Below are positions 17,219-26,650 of a stretch of 64,000 bases of DNA, piece by piece. The translations under genes and the position numbers were made by a program. The notes under the pieces are model-generated. The model ran no database searches, was not told the DNA's origin, and was given only the letters and a program-made list of their open reading frames with translations. This DNA is from Bacteroidota bacterium (GTDB taxonomy: Bacteria; Bacteroidota; Ignavibacteria; Ignavibacteriales; Ignavibacteriaceae). Where the stretch lies: positions 1 to 64,000 of the forward strand of contig JAKAKL010000018.1 in assembly GCA_021824565.1 (NCBI GenBank), written 5' to 3'. Every line of letters begins with the position of its first letter. Position 1 is the stretch's first letter.

Positions 17219-18505
17219 ATGAAAAAGATTTTTTACGTTGCAATAATTTCTCTTTTATTTTCTGTGCAAATATTTTCTCAGGATTACCTGGAAAAATCAC
17301 TTCAAACATATCAGAATCCTGAACAGCTCGTTTCACTTTCCTCTAACATTCCGTTCAGTCAGGCAATATCACTGATAAGCAAAATTAGTTTGAAAGCAAC
17401 CGGCAGAAGAATTGTATCTGATGTTCAGATAGATTCCGCGATCGGATTTGAAATCAAAAACATGAATTACCTAAAAGCCCTTACTGTCCTTGTAAGGTCT
17501 CAAGGGCTTGTTTATGATGAAACTCCGGACTTGATAATAATAAAAAGACCGGGCACCGGCGAAGAGCAGCATACAAAAGATAATTATGTATCAATCAATG
17601 CGCGCGAAGTAAAAATATCAGCAGTATTTTTTGAAGCAGATGTAAATAAAGAAAGACAGCTTGGAATTAACTGGCAGTCATTATTTTCAGGTTCGACATC
17701 AAGCGTAGGCGGCAATTTAAATGGATTTGTACCGATGACAAACGCAAATTCAAGTTCGTCTACAACTGGTTCTACCGGCTCAACAGGAACAACAGGCGGA
17801 ACCGGATCTACTACGATACAGCAGTCGCCTGATTTTAATATAACTGCTTCTTCCAATTTTAACATTGGCGACTTCTACGGAAAAGCGACAGCAATATTTA
17901 AGTTATTTGAGAACGAAAATGTTGGTCAGATTATTTCAAGCCCGAACATAACGGTATTAGACGGTACAGATGCGCGGCTCCAGGACGGGCAGGATATTTC
18001 CATTAAACAAAGAGATTTTTCCGGCAACATTATAGATAATTTTTATTCAGTCGGATCAATAGTAACAGTTACTCCGCACATAATTAAAGAAGATAATATT
18101 CATTATATTCTCCTTAAGATTCACGTTGAGCGTAGTTCTTTTGTGCCAGATCCCACTAACACGATAATAAATAAGACTTCGGCTGACACGAGAGTTGTTT
18201 TACTTAACGGCGAGGAAACAGTAATAGGCGGAATGTACATTGATCAAACTACGAAAGTGAGAACCGGCGTTCCTATATTAAAAGATTTGCCGTGGTGGTT
18301 CTTCGGCCTTAGATACATTTTTGGAAGCGACGACAATCAGGTAAGCAAAAAAGAGCTTGTTATATTAATTAAGGCGTCACTTGTACCAACAATTAAAGAT
18401 AGATTGGCAGGTCCGCCAGAAAAAAATCCGCTTAAAGAGGAACTGGAAAAACAGAGAAGTAGCTTAAAATATTATCAGTTTAACGAACCAGAAGGTAATA
18501 AATAA
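17219..18505 (+). CDS. pilQ: Secretin, type IV pilus outer-membrane pore (PilQ/GspD family)
   Basis: A 428-residue protein with signal peptide (MKKIFYVAIISLLFSVQIFSQ), a short STN/N0-like domain (about 45-100), and the secretin domain: VSINAREVKISAVFFEAD, EKERQLGINW-like, then VGQIISSPNITVLDGTDARLQDG, and the signature GEETVIGGMYIDQTTKVRTGVPILKDLP near the end. A Ser/Thr/Gly-rich insert (about 175-200) is low-complexity. Secretins form the multimeric outer-membrane channel for the pilus. It is short for PilQ because extra N-domains and AMIN domains are missing. The gene is 3 bases from the following response regulator, so signalling genes are co-transcribed with the pilus. Confidence 0.9.
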   Translation: MKKIFYVAIISLLFSVQIFSQDYLEKSLQTYQNPEQLVSLSSNIPFSQAISLISKISLKATGRRIVSDVQIDSAIGFEIKNMNYLKALTVLVRSQGLVYDETPDLIIIKRPGTGEEQHTKDNYVSINAREVKISAVFFEADVNKERQLGINWQSLFSGSTSSVGGNLNGFVPMTNANSSSSTTGSTGSTGTTGGTGSTTIQQSPDFNITASSNFNIGDFYGKATAIFKLFENENVGQIISSPNITVLDGTDARLQDGQDISIKQRDFSGNIIDNFYSVGSIVTVTPHIIKEDNIHYILLKIHVERSSFVPDPTNTIINKTSADTRVVLLNGEETVIGGMYIDQTTKVRTGVPILKDLPWWFFGLRYIFGSDDNQVSKKELVILIKASLVPTIKDRLAGPPEKNPLKEELEKQRSSLKYYQFNEPEGNK

Positions 18506-18508
18506 ATA

Positions 18509-18874
18509 ATGGAATCAATTTTAATAGTCGACGACGATATTAATCTTTGCTCGGTGCTTAAAGATGAACTTATCGAAGTAGGATACGAAGCTGCTTTCGT
18601 TAATGACGGCGACGCAGTGTTCCGGTTTCTTAAAAATAATTCTGTTGATCTTATACTGCTTGATTTAAAAATGCCTGGCAAAGACGGATTCCAGGTGCTA
18701 AGAGAATTTCAAGAGCAGAAAATAAAAATAAAAGTTATTGTACTTACAGCATACGCCGATGTTAAAAGCGCAATTGAATCTGCTAAAATGGGAGCAAGTG
18801 ACTTTATCAGCAAGCCGTACGACTTTGATGAGCTTTTGATTACGATTAGAAAAGTATTACAAAGAGATGGGTAG
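18509..18874 (+). CDS. Single-domain response regulator (CheY-like receiver)
   Basis: A 121-residue stand-alone receiver domain with all key residues: acidic pocket DDD at 8-10, phospho-acceptor D52 in LLDLKMPG, T80 in VLTAYAD and K102 in ISKPYDF. It has no output domain, so it must act through protein contact or as a phosphorelay intermediate. The REC sequence resembles those of NtrC-type regulators (KPYDFDELLITI also occurs in the NtrC protein further right), suggesting a common ancestor. It starts 3 bases after the secretin stop and ends 2 bases before the hybrid kinase. Confidence 0.9.
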   Translation: MESILIVDDDINLCSVLKDELIEVGYEAAFVNDGDAVFRFLKNNSVDLILLDLKMPGKDGFQVLREFQEQKIKIKVIVLTAYADVKSAIESAKMGASDFISKPYDFDELLITIRKVLQRDG

Positions 18875-18876
18875 GT

Positions 18877-21800
18877 ATGAAAATAAGTTATCGGATATTA
18901 ATAATAAATTTTGCAATCGTTGCTTTAATCCTTGGCAGCTCGGCATTTGCATTTTATTCAATCGTATATAAAGTTCTTTCATCCCAGCAATCTAAATATC
19001 TCCTTAACTCTGCCAATGATTTTGTTTATGCATACAGCACTCAAATACAGGAAATGGACGATGAATTCCTTACTCTTGCTAATAACAATTTTAATAATTC
19101 CTTTTCGACTTCAGTAAGCAACTCTAAAAATATAGATTTCATTTTAATTACAGACGGCAGGTTTTCTAGCCTTATAAAAAACAAAGCGTGCAAAGACATT
19201 GTTCAAATTCCAAACGCGAACTTTTCTCTTAATGATTTTTTAATTGCTAATCCTTACACAATTGTAAACAGCTACAAACTTAAAGACGGCACTACTTATT
19301 ATTATGGAAAGATTGTCTCAAGCAATTTCATAAATAATATTTCCAAAAGGATTAATGCAGAGGTAGCTTTAATACAAAATTCAACTCCGGCGGAAGTATC
19401 AAACGAAACAGTAAATCAAAAATATTCTTATGTTTTGACAAAAGCGGCAAAAGAGCTGTCGAGCAAAAATAATTTTGATGTGTACTCTCACGGAGCCGAA
19501 TCCTCAGATATTATTGCAACTGTCTATAAACCGAACACCGGGATAATTAAGAGCAATAATTTTCAATTTTTGATTTTCAACACTTTAAACGAAGCGGCTG
19601 ACCTTCGCTCGAACCTAAAATATTTTTTAATTGTGATCGGCTTTGCCGGCGTTCTTCTGTCGCTGATATTAACAATGCTTTTTACGGATAAAATCAGGAA
19701 ACAAATTACCCAGCTGAGTAAGGCAACCGAAATTACAAAGGAAGGAAATTTTAAAAATAAAATTTTGGTTCAAACTAAAGATGAGCTTGGAATGCTGGGG
19801 CAGGCCTTCAACACTATGCTGGATGAGCTTCAAAAAAATGAAAAAGCAAAAAACGAATATTCGGAATTTATAACTCTTATAAATCAAAATCCTACGCTAA
19901 AAGAAATTTCTGAAGCCGCGCTCCAAAAAATTATTAAGACAGGCGGATTTATAATCGGCAGCTTGTATGCTGTGGAAGAAGATAAAGTAACGCTAACAAG
20001 TTCATACGGAATTAGAGGAGATTTTTCTTCCGAGGACGATTTAAATTTATTTAGAGCGATAATTAAAAATCAAGAACCGGTTGAAATAGTTTCGGCGTCT
20101 GATAATCTTCCTGTTATTTCTGCAGGCTCAGTTAAACTGCAGATAAAATATCTTTTTATAAATCCTATAATCTATAACGGAAGAGTAATAGCGATATTGG
20201 AACTCGGATCGTTTGAAAAACCTTCCGAAGAAGCAAAAGATTATCTCTCAAAAATTCAGGAACAGCTTGCAATCGGCTTGACAAACGCATTTGCATTTGT
20301 TCAGCTTGAAAATTTAGTAGCTGAACTTAAGAAACTGAATGAAGATTATCAGAAACAAAATATTCAGATAAGAAAGCAAAATGAAACTTTAGTTGAGCTT
20401 CATAAAAAGCTAAAAGAAAAAGCCGAAGAACTTGAAATCCAAAAAGGTAAAGCTGAAGAAGCAACGGAATTGAAGTCTCATTTCCTCGCAAGTATGTCGC
20501 ATGAGCTTCGTACACCGATGAATTCGATACTTGGATTGACGGAATTAATTCTTGAAGACACATCGCTTAAAGGAAAAAACCGGGAACGGATAGAAGTCGT
20601 TTTGAAAAGCGGCAAGCGTCTCATGGGATTAATAAATGATATCCTTGATCTCTCTAAGATTGAAGCAGGCAGAATGGAAGTTCATAATGAAGATGTATAT
20701 CTTGAAGAACTTCTAACTGAAATTGAAAATTCAGTAGCGCCGCTTGTACAGCAAAAAGGAATTGCTTTTAGAACAGTAAAGAACATAAATACTAAAATTG
20801 TAATTAACACCGACAGAGGAAAGATTACTCAAGTGCTCATCAACTTGTTGGGGAATGCTGTTAAGTTTACCGACACAGGCTTTGTTGAACTTCGCGTTAC
20901 TTCGCTTGAAAACAAGCGGCTGAAATTTGATGTGGTTGATTCCGGCATCGGCATTTCTGAAGAAGATCAAAAAATTATATTTGAAGAATTTAGGCAGATC
21001 GATGGTACAACAACGCGTAAGTACAGCGGCACCGGTCTTGGTTTGGCTATATGTAAAAAAATTGCAGACTTAATGTCCGGAACGCTTACAGTTGAAAGCG
21101 AACCCGGAAGCGGCTCAATATTTTCTTTTATTATTCCGCTAAACTTTATTAAACTAAGAGACGACGAAGGCGCGCCGAAAGTTAATGTTCAAACATTAAT
21201 TAAGAATAGAAAGAATCCGATTCTTGTTATTGATGATGATAGTGAAGTGCGCTATACAATCGGTCAGTATTTAATTTCAAAAGGATATGATGTTGCATAT
21301 GCAGAAGACGGCGAAAAGGGAATTGACATGGCAAAAAATATTCAGCCATTTGCAATTACCCTTGATGTAATGATGCCGAATAAAGACGGCTGGATGGTGC
21401 TGAAAGAACTAAAACAAAATTCACTAACGAAGGATATTCCGGTAATCCTGCTTTCAATAATGGGTGATAAGAATTTAGGATACGGTTTAGGCGCTTACGA
21501 ATATTTTGTTAAACCAATTACTCCGGATGTTCTGCTGTCGGCTTTCAGCAAGCTTGAAAGCCTAGCAAAAAAGAAAATAGAAAAAATTGTAATCGTCGAT
21601 GATGATGAAATGGAGTTTGAAAAATTTAGGAATGCTTTTAAAGACGAAAAAATTAGGATCGATTATATTAAAGACAGTGAAATCGCCTTCAGTAAGATCC
21701 TTGAAACGCAGCCCGACTTAATAATACTTGATTTGCTTATGCCGAATGTTGATGGAATAACTTTATCGTACAAACTAAAATCGAATAGAGAGACGAAGCA

Positions 21801-22425
21801 TATTCCAATAATTATAAGCACAGCCAAAGATTTAACAGATGAAGAAAAAAATTCTCTTAATAATATTGTTGAGCAAATTACTGTAAAATCCAAGGGTCAT
21901 CCTCTTGACGTGCTGAAAGTGGTAAGAGACAGAATCAAAATGCTGGAAGTTAATTTACCTAACGAACAAAAGCAGATCCAGGATACTTCCAAAGATAATG
22001 CTCTTGAGGAAGAAGCCGATTTTAAAGAAGAGGATAAGAATAATTATCAGGGCGAAGTTTTAATTGTTGATGATGATCCGGATACTTTATTTACAATTAG
22101 TGAAATAGTTAAAGCTTGTAATTGCAAAACTGTGCTCGCAAAAAATGGGCTTGAATGTTTAAGGGCGCTTGAACTAAAATTGCCTGACTTGATTTTACTT
22201 GATATTATGATGCCTGAGATGGACGGTTTTCAAACTATCAGCCGCATAAGGCAAAATGAAAAGTGGATGCATATTCCGGTCTTTGCTGTTACTGCTAAAG
22301 CTATGCTTGAAGATAAAGAAGTTATACTTCGACATGGTTTTGATGATTATATTCCTAAGCCAGTTAATTCCGGAGTGATGGCATTTAAAATTGAAAAATT
22401 ACTTTCTAAATTGAAAATAAGTTAA
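18877..22425 (+). CDS. Hybrid sensor histidine kinase with three receiver domains
   Basis: A 1182-residue membrane kinase. Order: TM1 (about 7-29), periplasmic sensor (30-248), TM2 (250-269), HAMP (268-322), GAF (330-475), coiled coil (478-530), HisKA with SHFLASMSHELRTP (H near 540), HATPase with N-box NLLGNAVKF and G-box GTGLGLAICKKIADLMSG, then receivers beginning near 780 (VIDDDSE, LDVMMPNKDG), 903 (IVDDDEM, LDLLMPNVDG) and 1058 (IVDDDPD, LDIMMPEMDG). All three receivers keep the phospho-Asp. The second has an unusual region after T in ISTAKD and only a weak KP equivalent (VKSKG). Context in the pilus operon suggests control of motility or adhesion; the ligand is unknown. Confidence 0.92.
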   Translation: MKISYRILIINFAIVALILGSSAFAFYSIVYKVLSSQQSKYLLNSANDFVYAYSTQIQEMDDEFLTLANNNFNNSFSTSVSNSKNIDFILITDGRFSSLIKNKACKDIVQIPNANFSLNDFLIANPYTIVNSYKLKDGTTYYYGKIVSSNFINNISKRINAEVALIQNSTPAEVSNETVNQKYSYVLTKAAKELSSKNNFDVYSHGAESSDIIATVYKPNTGIIKSNNFQFLIFNTLNEAADLRSNLKYFLIVIGFAGVLLSLILTMLFTDKIRKQITQLSKATEITKEGNFKNKILVQTKDELGMLGQAFNTMLDELQKNEKAKNEYSEFITLINQNPTLKEISEAALQKIIKTGGFIIGSLYAVEEDKVTLTSSYGIRGDFSSEDDLNLFRAIIKNQEPVEIVSASDNLPVISAGSVKLQIKYLFINPIIYNGRVIAILELGSFEKPSEEAKDYLSKIQEQLAIGLTNAFAFVQLENLVAELKKLNEDYQKQNIQIRKQNETLVELHKKLKEKAEELEIQKGKAEEATELKSHFLASMSHELRTPMNSILGLTELILEDTSLKGKNRERIEVVLKSGKRLMGLINDILDLSKIEAGRMEVHNEDVYLEELLTEIENSVAPLVQQKGIAFRTVKNINTKIVINTDRGKITQVLINLLGNAVKFTDTGFVELRVTSLENKRLKFDVVDSGIGISEEDQKIIFEEFRQIDGTTTRKYSGTGLGLAICKKIADLMSGTLTVESEPGSGSIFSFIIPLNFIKLRDDEGAPKVNVQTLIKNRKNPILVIDDDSEVRYTIGQYLISKGYDVAYAEDGEKGIDMAKNIQPFAITLDVMMPNKDGWMVLKELKQNSLTKDIPVILLSIMGDKNLGYGLGAYEYFVKPITPDVLLSAFSKLESLAKKKIEKIVIVDDDEMEFEKFRNAFKDEKIRIDYIKDSEIAFSKILETQPDLIILDLLMPNVDGITLSYKLKSNRETKHIPIIISTAKDLTDEEKNSLNNIVEQITVKSKGHPLDVLKVVRDRIKMLEVNLPNEQKQIQDTSKDNALEEEADFKEEDKNNYQGEVLIVDDDPDTLFTISEIVKACNCKTVLAKNGLECLRALELKLPDLILLDIMMPEMDGFQTISRIRQNEKWMHIPVFAVTAKAMLEDKEVILRHGFDDYIPKPVNSGVMAFKIEKLLSKLKIS

Positions 22426-23106
22426 ATGAAAAAGATTTTAGTTATAGACGATTTACCTGAAAATGTTTTTATGATTCAAGACAGGCTTGAACATGAAGGC
22501 TACGAAGTTATTACTGCCTATGAAGGAAAAAGCGGCATCGAAAGAGCAAAAAACGAACTGCCTGATCTGATTCTGCTTGATGTTATGATGCCAGAAATGA
22601 CGGGCTTTGAAGTCTGTAAAATTTTAGTTGATAATCCATCAACTTCGCGGATACCGATTATTTTAGTAACTGCAAAAGTTGATGCCGAAGATACAAAGGA
22701 AGGATTGGAAGCCGGAGCATTCGATTACATTAAAAAGCCATTCAACAGGGTTGAGCTGCTGGCAAGAATTAATTCCGCTCTCAAACTTTCTGAAGCACAA
22801 AAACTTCTGCTGGAAGCCGAGCAAAGAAATACTTTTACGGCAACCGTAGTAACGGCAAATCATAAAATTAAACAGCCGCTAACTTTGATGAGCCTTTCGG
22901 CAGCGGCAATTAAAAGAGAATTGAAAAGAGATGAAATTTCAGGTGAAGCAATCCTGAAAAGACTAAATTATATTGAAATCGCTATCAAAGAAATTACAGA
23001 TGTTTTAAACCAGTTAAATTCTATTAAGAAACCGACCTTTTCTGATTATTTTAAAAATATTAAAATGATCGAGTTTGATGACGATAAAAAAGACAGTTCA
23101 AATTAA
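22426..23106 (+). CDS. Receiver domain joined to a histidine-kinase dimerisation (DHp)-like helix pair, no ATPase domain
   Basis: A 226-residue protein. Residues 1-120 form a complete receiver (D8, D9, phospho-acceptor D52 in LLDVMMPE, K104 in IKKPFN). Residues about 130-205 look like a HisKA/DHp helical hairpin with the H-box-like segment ANHKIKQPLTLM (H146), then two helices (AAAIKRELKRDEIS and LNYIEIAIKEITDVL). The ATP-binding domain expected next is absent; only an acidic tail follows. It could be a phosphotransfer protein for the preceding hybrid kinase or a dimerisation adaptor. The ATG directly follows the kinase stop, and the 3' end overlaps the convergent kinase by 9 bases. Confidence 0.75.
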   Translation: MKKILVIDDLPENVFMIQDRLEHEGYEVITAYEGKSGIERAKNELPDLILLDVMMPEMTGFEVCKILVDNPSTSRIPIILVTAKVDAEDTKEGLEAGAFDYIKKPFNRVELLARINSALKLSEAQKLLLEAEQRNTFTATVVTANHKIKQPLTLMSLSAAAIKRELKRDEISGEAILKRLNYIEIAIKEITDVLNQLNSIKKPTFSDYFKNIKMIEFDDDKKDSSN

Positions 23107-25080
23107 TTTTTTAATCGTATCAAGCATTGCATCAAACTCATAAGGTTTGGCAAGCAGGCTGTTGGCTCCGAATTTTTTATAATCAAAATTTTCATTCATA
23201 GCCATACTTCCTGAAGAGAGAATAATTGGGAAGAATAAATTTTGTTCGCGAATCTTTTTAATACAGTCCAGACCATTCATCTCCGGCATATTAAAATCTA
23301 TAATTGCCAGATCCACTTTTATTTCTTCCGTCAAAACTTTAAGCGCCTCTGTACCTGAACCAACTTTTATAACGCTGTAGCCGTAAGATTCCAGAAGCTC
23401 TGCCAAAAGATCCCGGAGCATTATTTCGTCATCCGCAAGAAGAACAATTTTCTCGGCGTTGACTACAGTTTCTGTTTTAGCGGGCTCATAAGCAGGAATA
23501 AAAACGTCAAAGGTAGTTCCGCTGTTTACTACGCTTGAGACTTCGATATTGCCGTTGTGTGCTTTTACAATACCATAGGTTACATATAAACCCAATCCTG
23601 AGCCGGAATTGCTGTCGCTTGTTTTGGTTGAAAAGTAAGGATCAAAAATTTTAATTAAGTTTTCTTCTTCAATACCGCTGCCCGAATCGGAAACTGAAAT
23701 CCACACATAATTTCCTTTTGATAACAACGGATGCTGGATTAATTTCTCTTCATCTATCGTGATGTTGCGAGCTTTTAAATTAATCTCTCCGCTTTTAGAG
23801 ATTGCTTCTTTTGCATTCACACAAAGATTTAATAACACTTGATAAATTTCCGTGCTGTTGCCAAGAATATCGTAAAGGTCTTTTGCCACGCTGTCTTTAA
23901 AAGTAATTCTCTTTGGAAAAGTCTCTTTAATTACCTTTGAAATTTCCGATAGCAGAAAATTTGGCTTTATCAACTCTTTCCTTTTAGGCGTGGGCTTGCC
24001 GAAAGAAAGAAGTCCTTTTGTTAAATCTTTTGCTCTTATAGAACAGCTCTCAATATTTTCCAGCAGCTTAGCAACATCATCGCGTTCAGGAATTCTTTTT
24101 TTCAATAAGTTAAGACTTCCGAAAATACTTGAAAGAAGATTATTAAAGTCATGAGCCATGCCGCTTGAAAGCTTGCCAATCGTTTCCAATTTTTGTGCTT
24201 GAAGAAGTCTTCCCTCTAAAGCAGTATTTAATTCTCTCGAACGTATGCTCGAAATGGCAAAGGCTAATAATAGTGCAAACTGCTCAACATTACCGGAGTC
24301 TGAAGATGTATAATCTGAAATTCTTTTCCCTATTATAATTGAAGCCAGCAGTTTATCATCAAAAAGACAAGGAGTGATTATTAAATTGCTGCACTGCAGC
24401 GATTGAGCAAGATTATAGCCGATATTTTGAGGCGAACCGGAAACAACGAGTGAGCGTTTGTTATTCTTGATCCATTTATTTATGTACGAGAAATTTGCTG
24501 ATATAGTTTTTTCAATTTCTTTATTTGCTTTTAGCAAAGAGCCGGGGTCAAAAAACAAATATTCCGTTTTGTCGTCTGCGCCGCTGAAATAAATTAAGCC
24601 GAAGTCGCTATCAGTAAGAAGAGTAATTCTTTCGAGAATTCTATTGGAGATATTTTGCAGTGATTTTTCTTTTAGAAGCAGCGCAAGTATTTGCTGCATT
24701 TCCTTCTGAAAAAGAAAATTCTCTTCCAGCATTTCGTGAGAGATTTTTCCGGGTTTATCCTGTTTTTGCTCGTCAATGGTAATTAAAAAACCCCCAACAT
24801 CTTTTTGTAATTTTAAAGTTGATACAACAAGGTTTTTGTTTGAGCCGTTTAACTGAACGGGAAATCTTGCTGTATTATTTTTTAATAATGAATTTTGCGG
24901 TAGTGAAAGGCTGAAAAGTTTTAAAAATATTTTTCCTTTAATTTGAGAAGAACCTACAAGCTGCTTAAATTTTTTATTGAACCAAATAATTTTCTGATCG
25001 CGGTCTGCAATTGCCATTGCAATATTTTCAATCCCCAATAACGCTTTCGCTGCGTATTTAGAAACTATTTTTTCCGGCAT
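23098..25080 (-). CDS. Cytoplasmic hybrid sensor histidine kinase (PAS-GAF-HisKA-HATPase-REC)
   Basis: A 660-residue kinase without obvious membrane segments. Order: PAS-like domain (about 10-115), GAF-like domain (145-285), HisKA of the NtrB/DHp-4 type with KLSSGMAHDFNNLLSSI (H near 309), HATPase with NLCVNAKEAI, DSGSGIEEENL and GSGLGLYVTYGIV, then a C-terminal receiver (about 540-660) with LLADDEI and IIDFNMPEMNG. The H-box AHDFNN places it with NtrB/PilS-like kinases that partner NtrC-type regulators. It starts 6 bases after the NtrC-type gene on the same strand, so the two are a kinase-regulator pair. Confidence 0.9.
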   Translation of the reverse strand: MPEKIVSKYAAKALLGIENIAMAIADRDQKIIWFNKKFKQLVGSSQIKGKIFLKLFSLSLPQNSLLKNNTARFPVQLNGSNKNLVVSTLKLQKDVGGFLITIDEQKQDKPGKISHEMLEENFLFQKEMQQILALLLKEKSLQNISNRILERITLLTDSDFGLIYFSGADDKTEYLFFDPGSLLKANKEIEKTISANFSYINKWIKNNKRSLVVSGSPQNIGYNLAQSLQCSNLIITPCLFDDKLLASIIIGKRISDYTSSDSGNVEQFALLLAFAISSIRSRELNTALEGRLLQAQKLETIGKLSSGMAHDFNNLLSSIFGSLNLLKKRIPERDDVAKLLENIESCSIRAKDLTKGLLSFGKPTPKRKELIKPNFLLSEISKVIKETFPKRITFKDSVAKDLYDILGNSTEIYQVLLNLCVNAKEAISKSGEINLKARNITIDEEKLIQHPLLSKGNYVWISVSDSGSGIEEENLIKIFDPYFSTKTSDSNSGSGLGLYVTYGIVKAHNGNIEVSSVVNSGTTFDVFIPAYEPAKTETVVNAEKIVLLADDEIMLRDLLAELLESYGYSVIKVGSGTEALKVLTEEIKVDLAIIDFNMPEMNGLDCIKKIREQNLFFPIILSSGSMAMNENFDYKKFGANSLLAKPYEFDAMLDTIKKLI

Positions 25081-25086
25081 GAAAAA

Positions 25087-26460
25087 TTATCGTTCTTTCA
25101 GTTGATATTTTTTGATTTTGGTATATAAAGTTTTCGGACTAATGCCAAGTTTAAGTGCAGTCCGTGTTCTATCCCAGTTCAGCGAATTAAGTACTTTTGC
25201 AATATGTATTTTTTCAATTTCTTCCATGCTTAATAGCCCGGTGCCGTCATCTTCCAAAACGGCGGAAATGTTTTGTGCGATTACAGTCTGTGAAGCATTT
25301 GCCGGTAAATTTAAATCTTCCGGATCTATATGATCGTTCTCTGCAAAGATAATAGCTCTTTCAATGATATGTTCAAGCTCTCTAATGTTTCCGGGAAAAT
25401 TGTAATTTAAAAGAACTTTTTCAGAATCATGGGAAAGTTTTTTAGGAGATTTTATTGGTGACTTTACTTCAAGAAAATGATTTGCAAGCACAAGAATATC
25501 TTCTTTCCTATCCCGGAGAGGAGGAATAGTTAGAGTGATTACGTTAAGTCTGAATAAAAGATCGCGCCTGAAATTTTTATTATCAGCCTCTTCTAAAAGA
25601 TTTCTGTTGGTTGCACCGATAACACGAACATTCGAAGTTAAGTTTGTTACGCCGCCGATTCTTCGATATTCTCCATTCTCAAGAAAACGAAGGAGCTTTG
25701 GCTGAAGTGCAAGGCTCAATTCACCAATTTCATCTAAAAATAAAGTTCCGCCGTGCGCAATTTCTACCAGGCCTTGCTTGGTATTTTTTGCATCGGTAAA
25801 AGCTCCTTTTTCGTGACCGAAAAGCTCGCTCTCGATTAATTGATCCGGCAGCGAGGCACAGTTAATTACAACGAAAGGCTTATCATGTCTTGCCGATCTT
25901 TTATGAATGTACTCGGCAAAAAGCTCCTTGCCGGTACCGGTCTCGCCTTCAATCAGTATGTTGGAATCAGAAACAGCGGATTTATTTGCAAGATTAATTA
26001 CACGCTGAAGTTCTTTGCTGTCGCCGATTATCCTGGTAGAAAGTTTTTTATTTACTTGCTCGCTTAATAAAGTTGTTTTTACAATAAGATCTTTATGCTC
26101 AAGAGCTCGGTTAATCGTAATTAATAATTCATCGAAATTATACGGCTTAGTTATAAAATCATAAGCGCCAAGCTTGATACAGTCGATTGCATTTCTTACA
26201 TCCGTTTGTGCCGTTAAAATTACAACTTGGATTGAAGAATTATAATCTGTGACAAATTTTAAAACATCTTCGCCGGAAACTTCATGCATGTTTAAATCCA
26301 ACAATAACAGATCGTAATTTTTCTTTTTAATAGCCTCAATAGCAAGACTGCCGTCATAAACAGTGTCGACGATGAATCCTTCTTCAAGAAGCTGTTCTTT
26401 TAGAAGATAGCATAGTGTTTCGTCATCATCGCAAACAAGAATTTTGGAGTTTTTAAGCAT
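25087..26460 (-). CDS. Sigma-54-dependent NtrC-family response regulator
   Basis: A protein of about 457 residues: receiver (1-120; DDDE, LLDLNMHEVSG with the phospho-Asp, KPYNF), AAA+ domain (about 140-380) with Walker A GETGTGKE, the sigma-54 contact loop ESELFGHEKGAFTDA, GGTLFLDEIGEL and RLNVITLTIPPLRDR, and a C-terminal Fis-type HTH (LGISPKTLYTKIKKYQL). It activates sigma-54 promoters after phosphorylation, probably by the adjacent kinase. ATG at 26460 is preferred; a GTG two codons upstream is possible. The place next to the pilus operon recalls PilR, but targets are not known. Confidence 0.92.
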   Translation of the reverse strand: MLKNSKILVCDDDETLCYLLKEQLLEEGFIVDTVYDGSLAIEAIKKKNYDLLLLDLNMHEVSGEDVLKFVTDYNSSIQVVILTAQTDVRNAIDCIKLGAYDFITKPYNFDELLITINRALEHKDLIVKTTLLSEQVNKKLSTRIIGDSKELQRVINLANKSAVSDSNILIEGETGTGKELFAEYIHKRSARHDKPFVVINCASLPDQLIESELFGHEKGAFTDAKNTKQGLVEIAHGGTLFLDEIGELSLALQPKLLRFLENGEYRRIGGVTNLTSNVRVIGATNRNLLEEADNKNFRRDLLFRLNVITLTIPPLRDRKEDILVLANHFLEVKSPIKSPKKLSHDSEKVLLNYNFPGNIRELEHIIERAIIFAENDHIDPEDLNLPANASQTVIAQNISAVLEDDGTGLLSMEEIEKIHIAKVLNSLNWDRTRTALKLGISPKTLYTKIKKYQLKER

Positions 26461-26538
26461 AAGCACTAAAAGTAAATATCGGTTTTATTATTTGGAATAG
26501 AAATACTGAATAATTATATTTGGAACTCTTAAAAAAAT

Positions 26539-26610
26539 GGGCGCGTAGCTCAGGGGTAGAGCATCTGCCTTTTAAGCAGAGGGTCGGTGGTTCGAAACCA
26601 CCCGCGCTCA
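26539..26610 (+). tRNA. tRNA-Lys (anticodon UUU)
   Basis: A 72-base cloverleaf: acceptor GGGCGCG (26539-26545) pairs with CGCGCTC (26603-26609) with one G-U; D arm GCTC-GAGC; anticodon stem TCTGC/GCAGA around loop CTTTTAA with anticodon TTT at 26571-26573; T arm GGTGG-TTCGAAA-CCACC; discriminator A. The 3' CCA is not encoded. Confidence 0.95.
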
Positions 26611-26622
26611 CAAAAAATTTTT

Positions 26623-26650
26623 TACCACTTTTTTTAAGTGGTATTTTTTT
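26623..26650 (+). terminator. Terminator after tRNA-Lys
   Basis: Hairpin TACCACTT (26623-26630) with AAGTGGTA (26636-26643) and a T-run, starting 12 bases after the tRNA. Confidence 0.8.
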
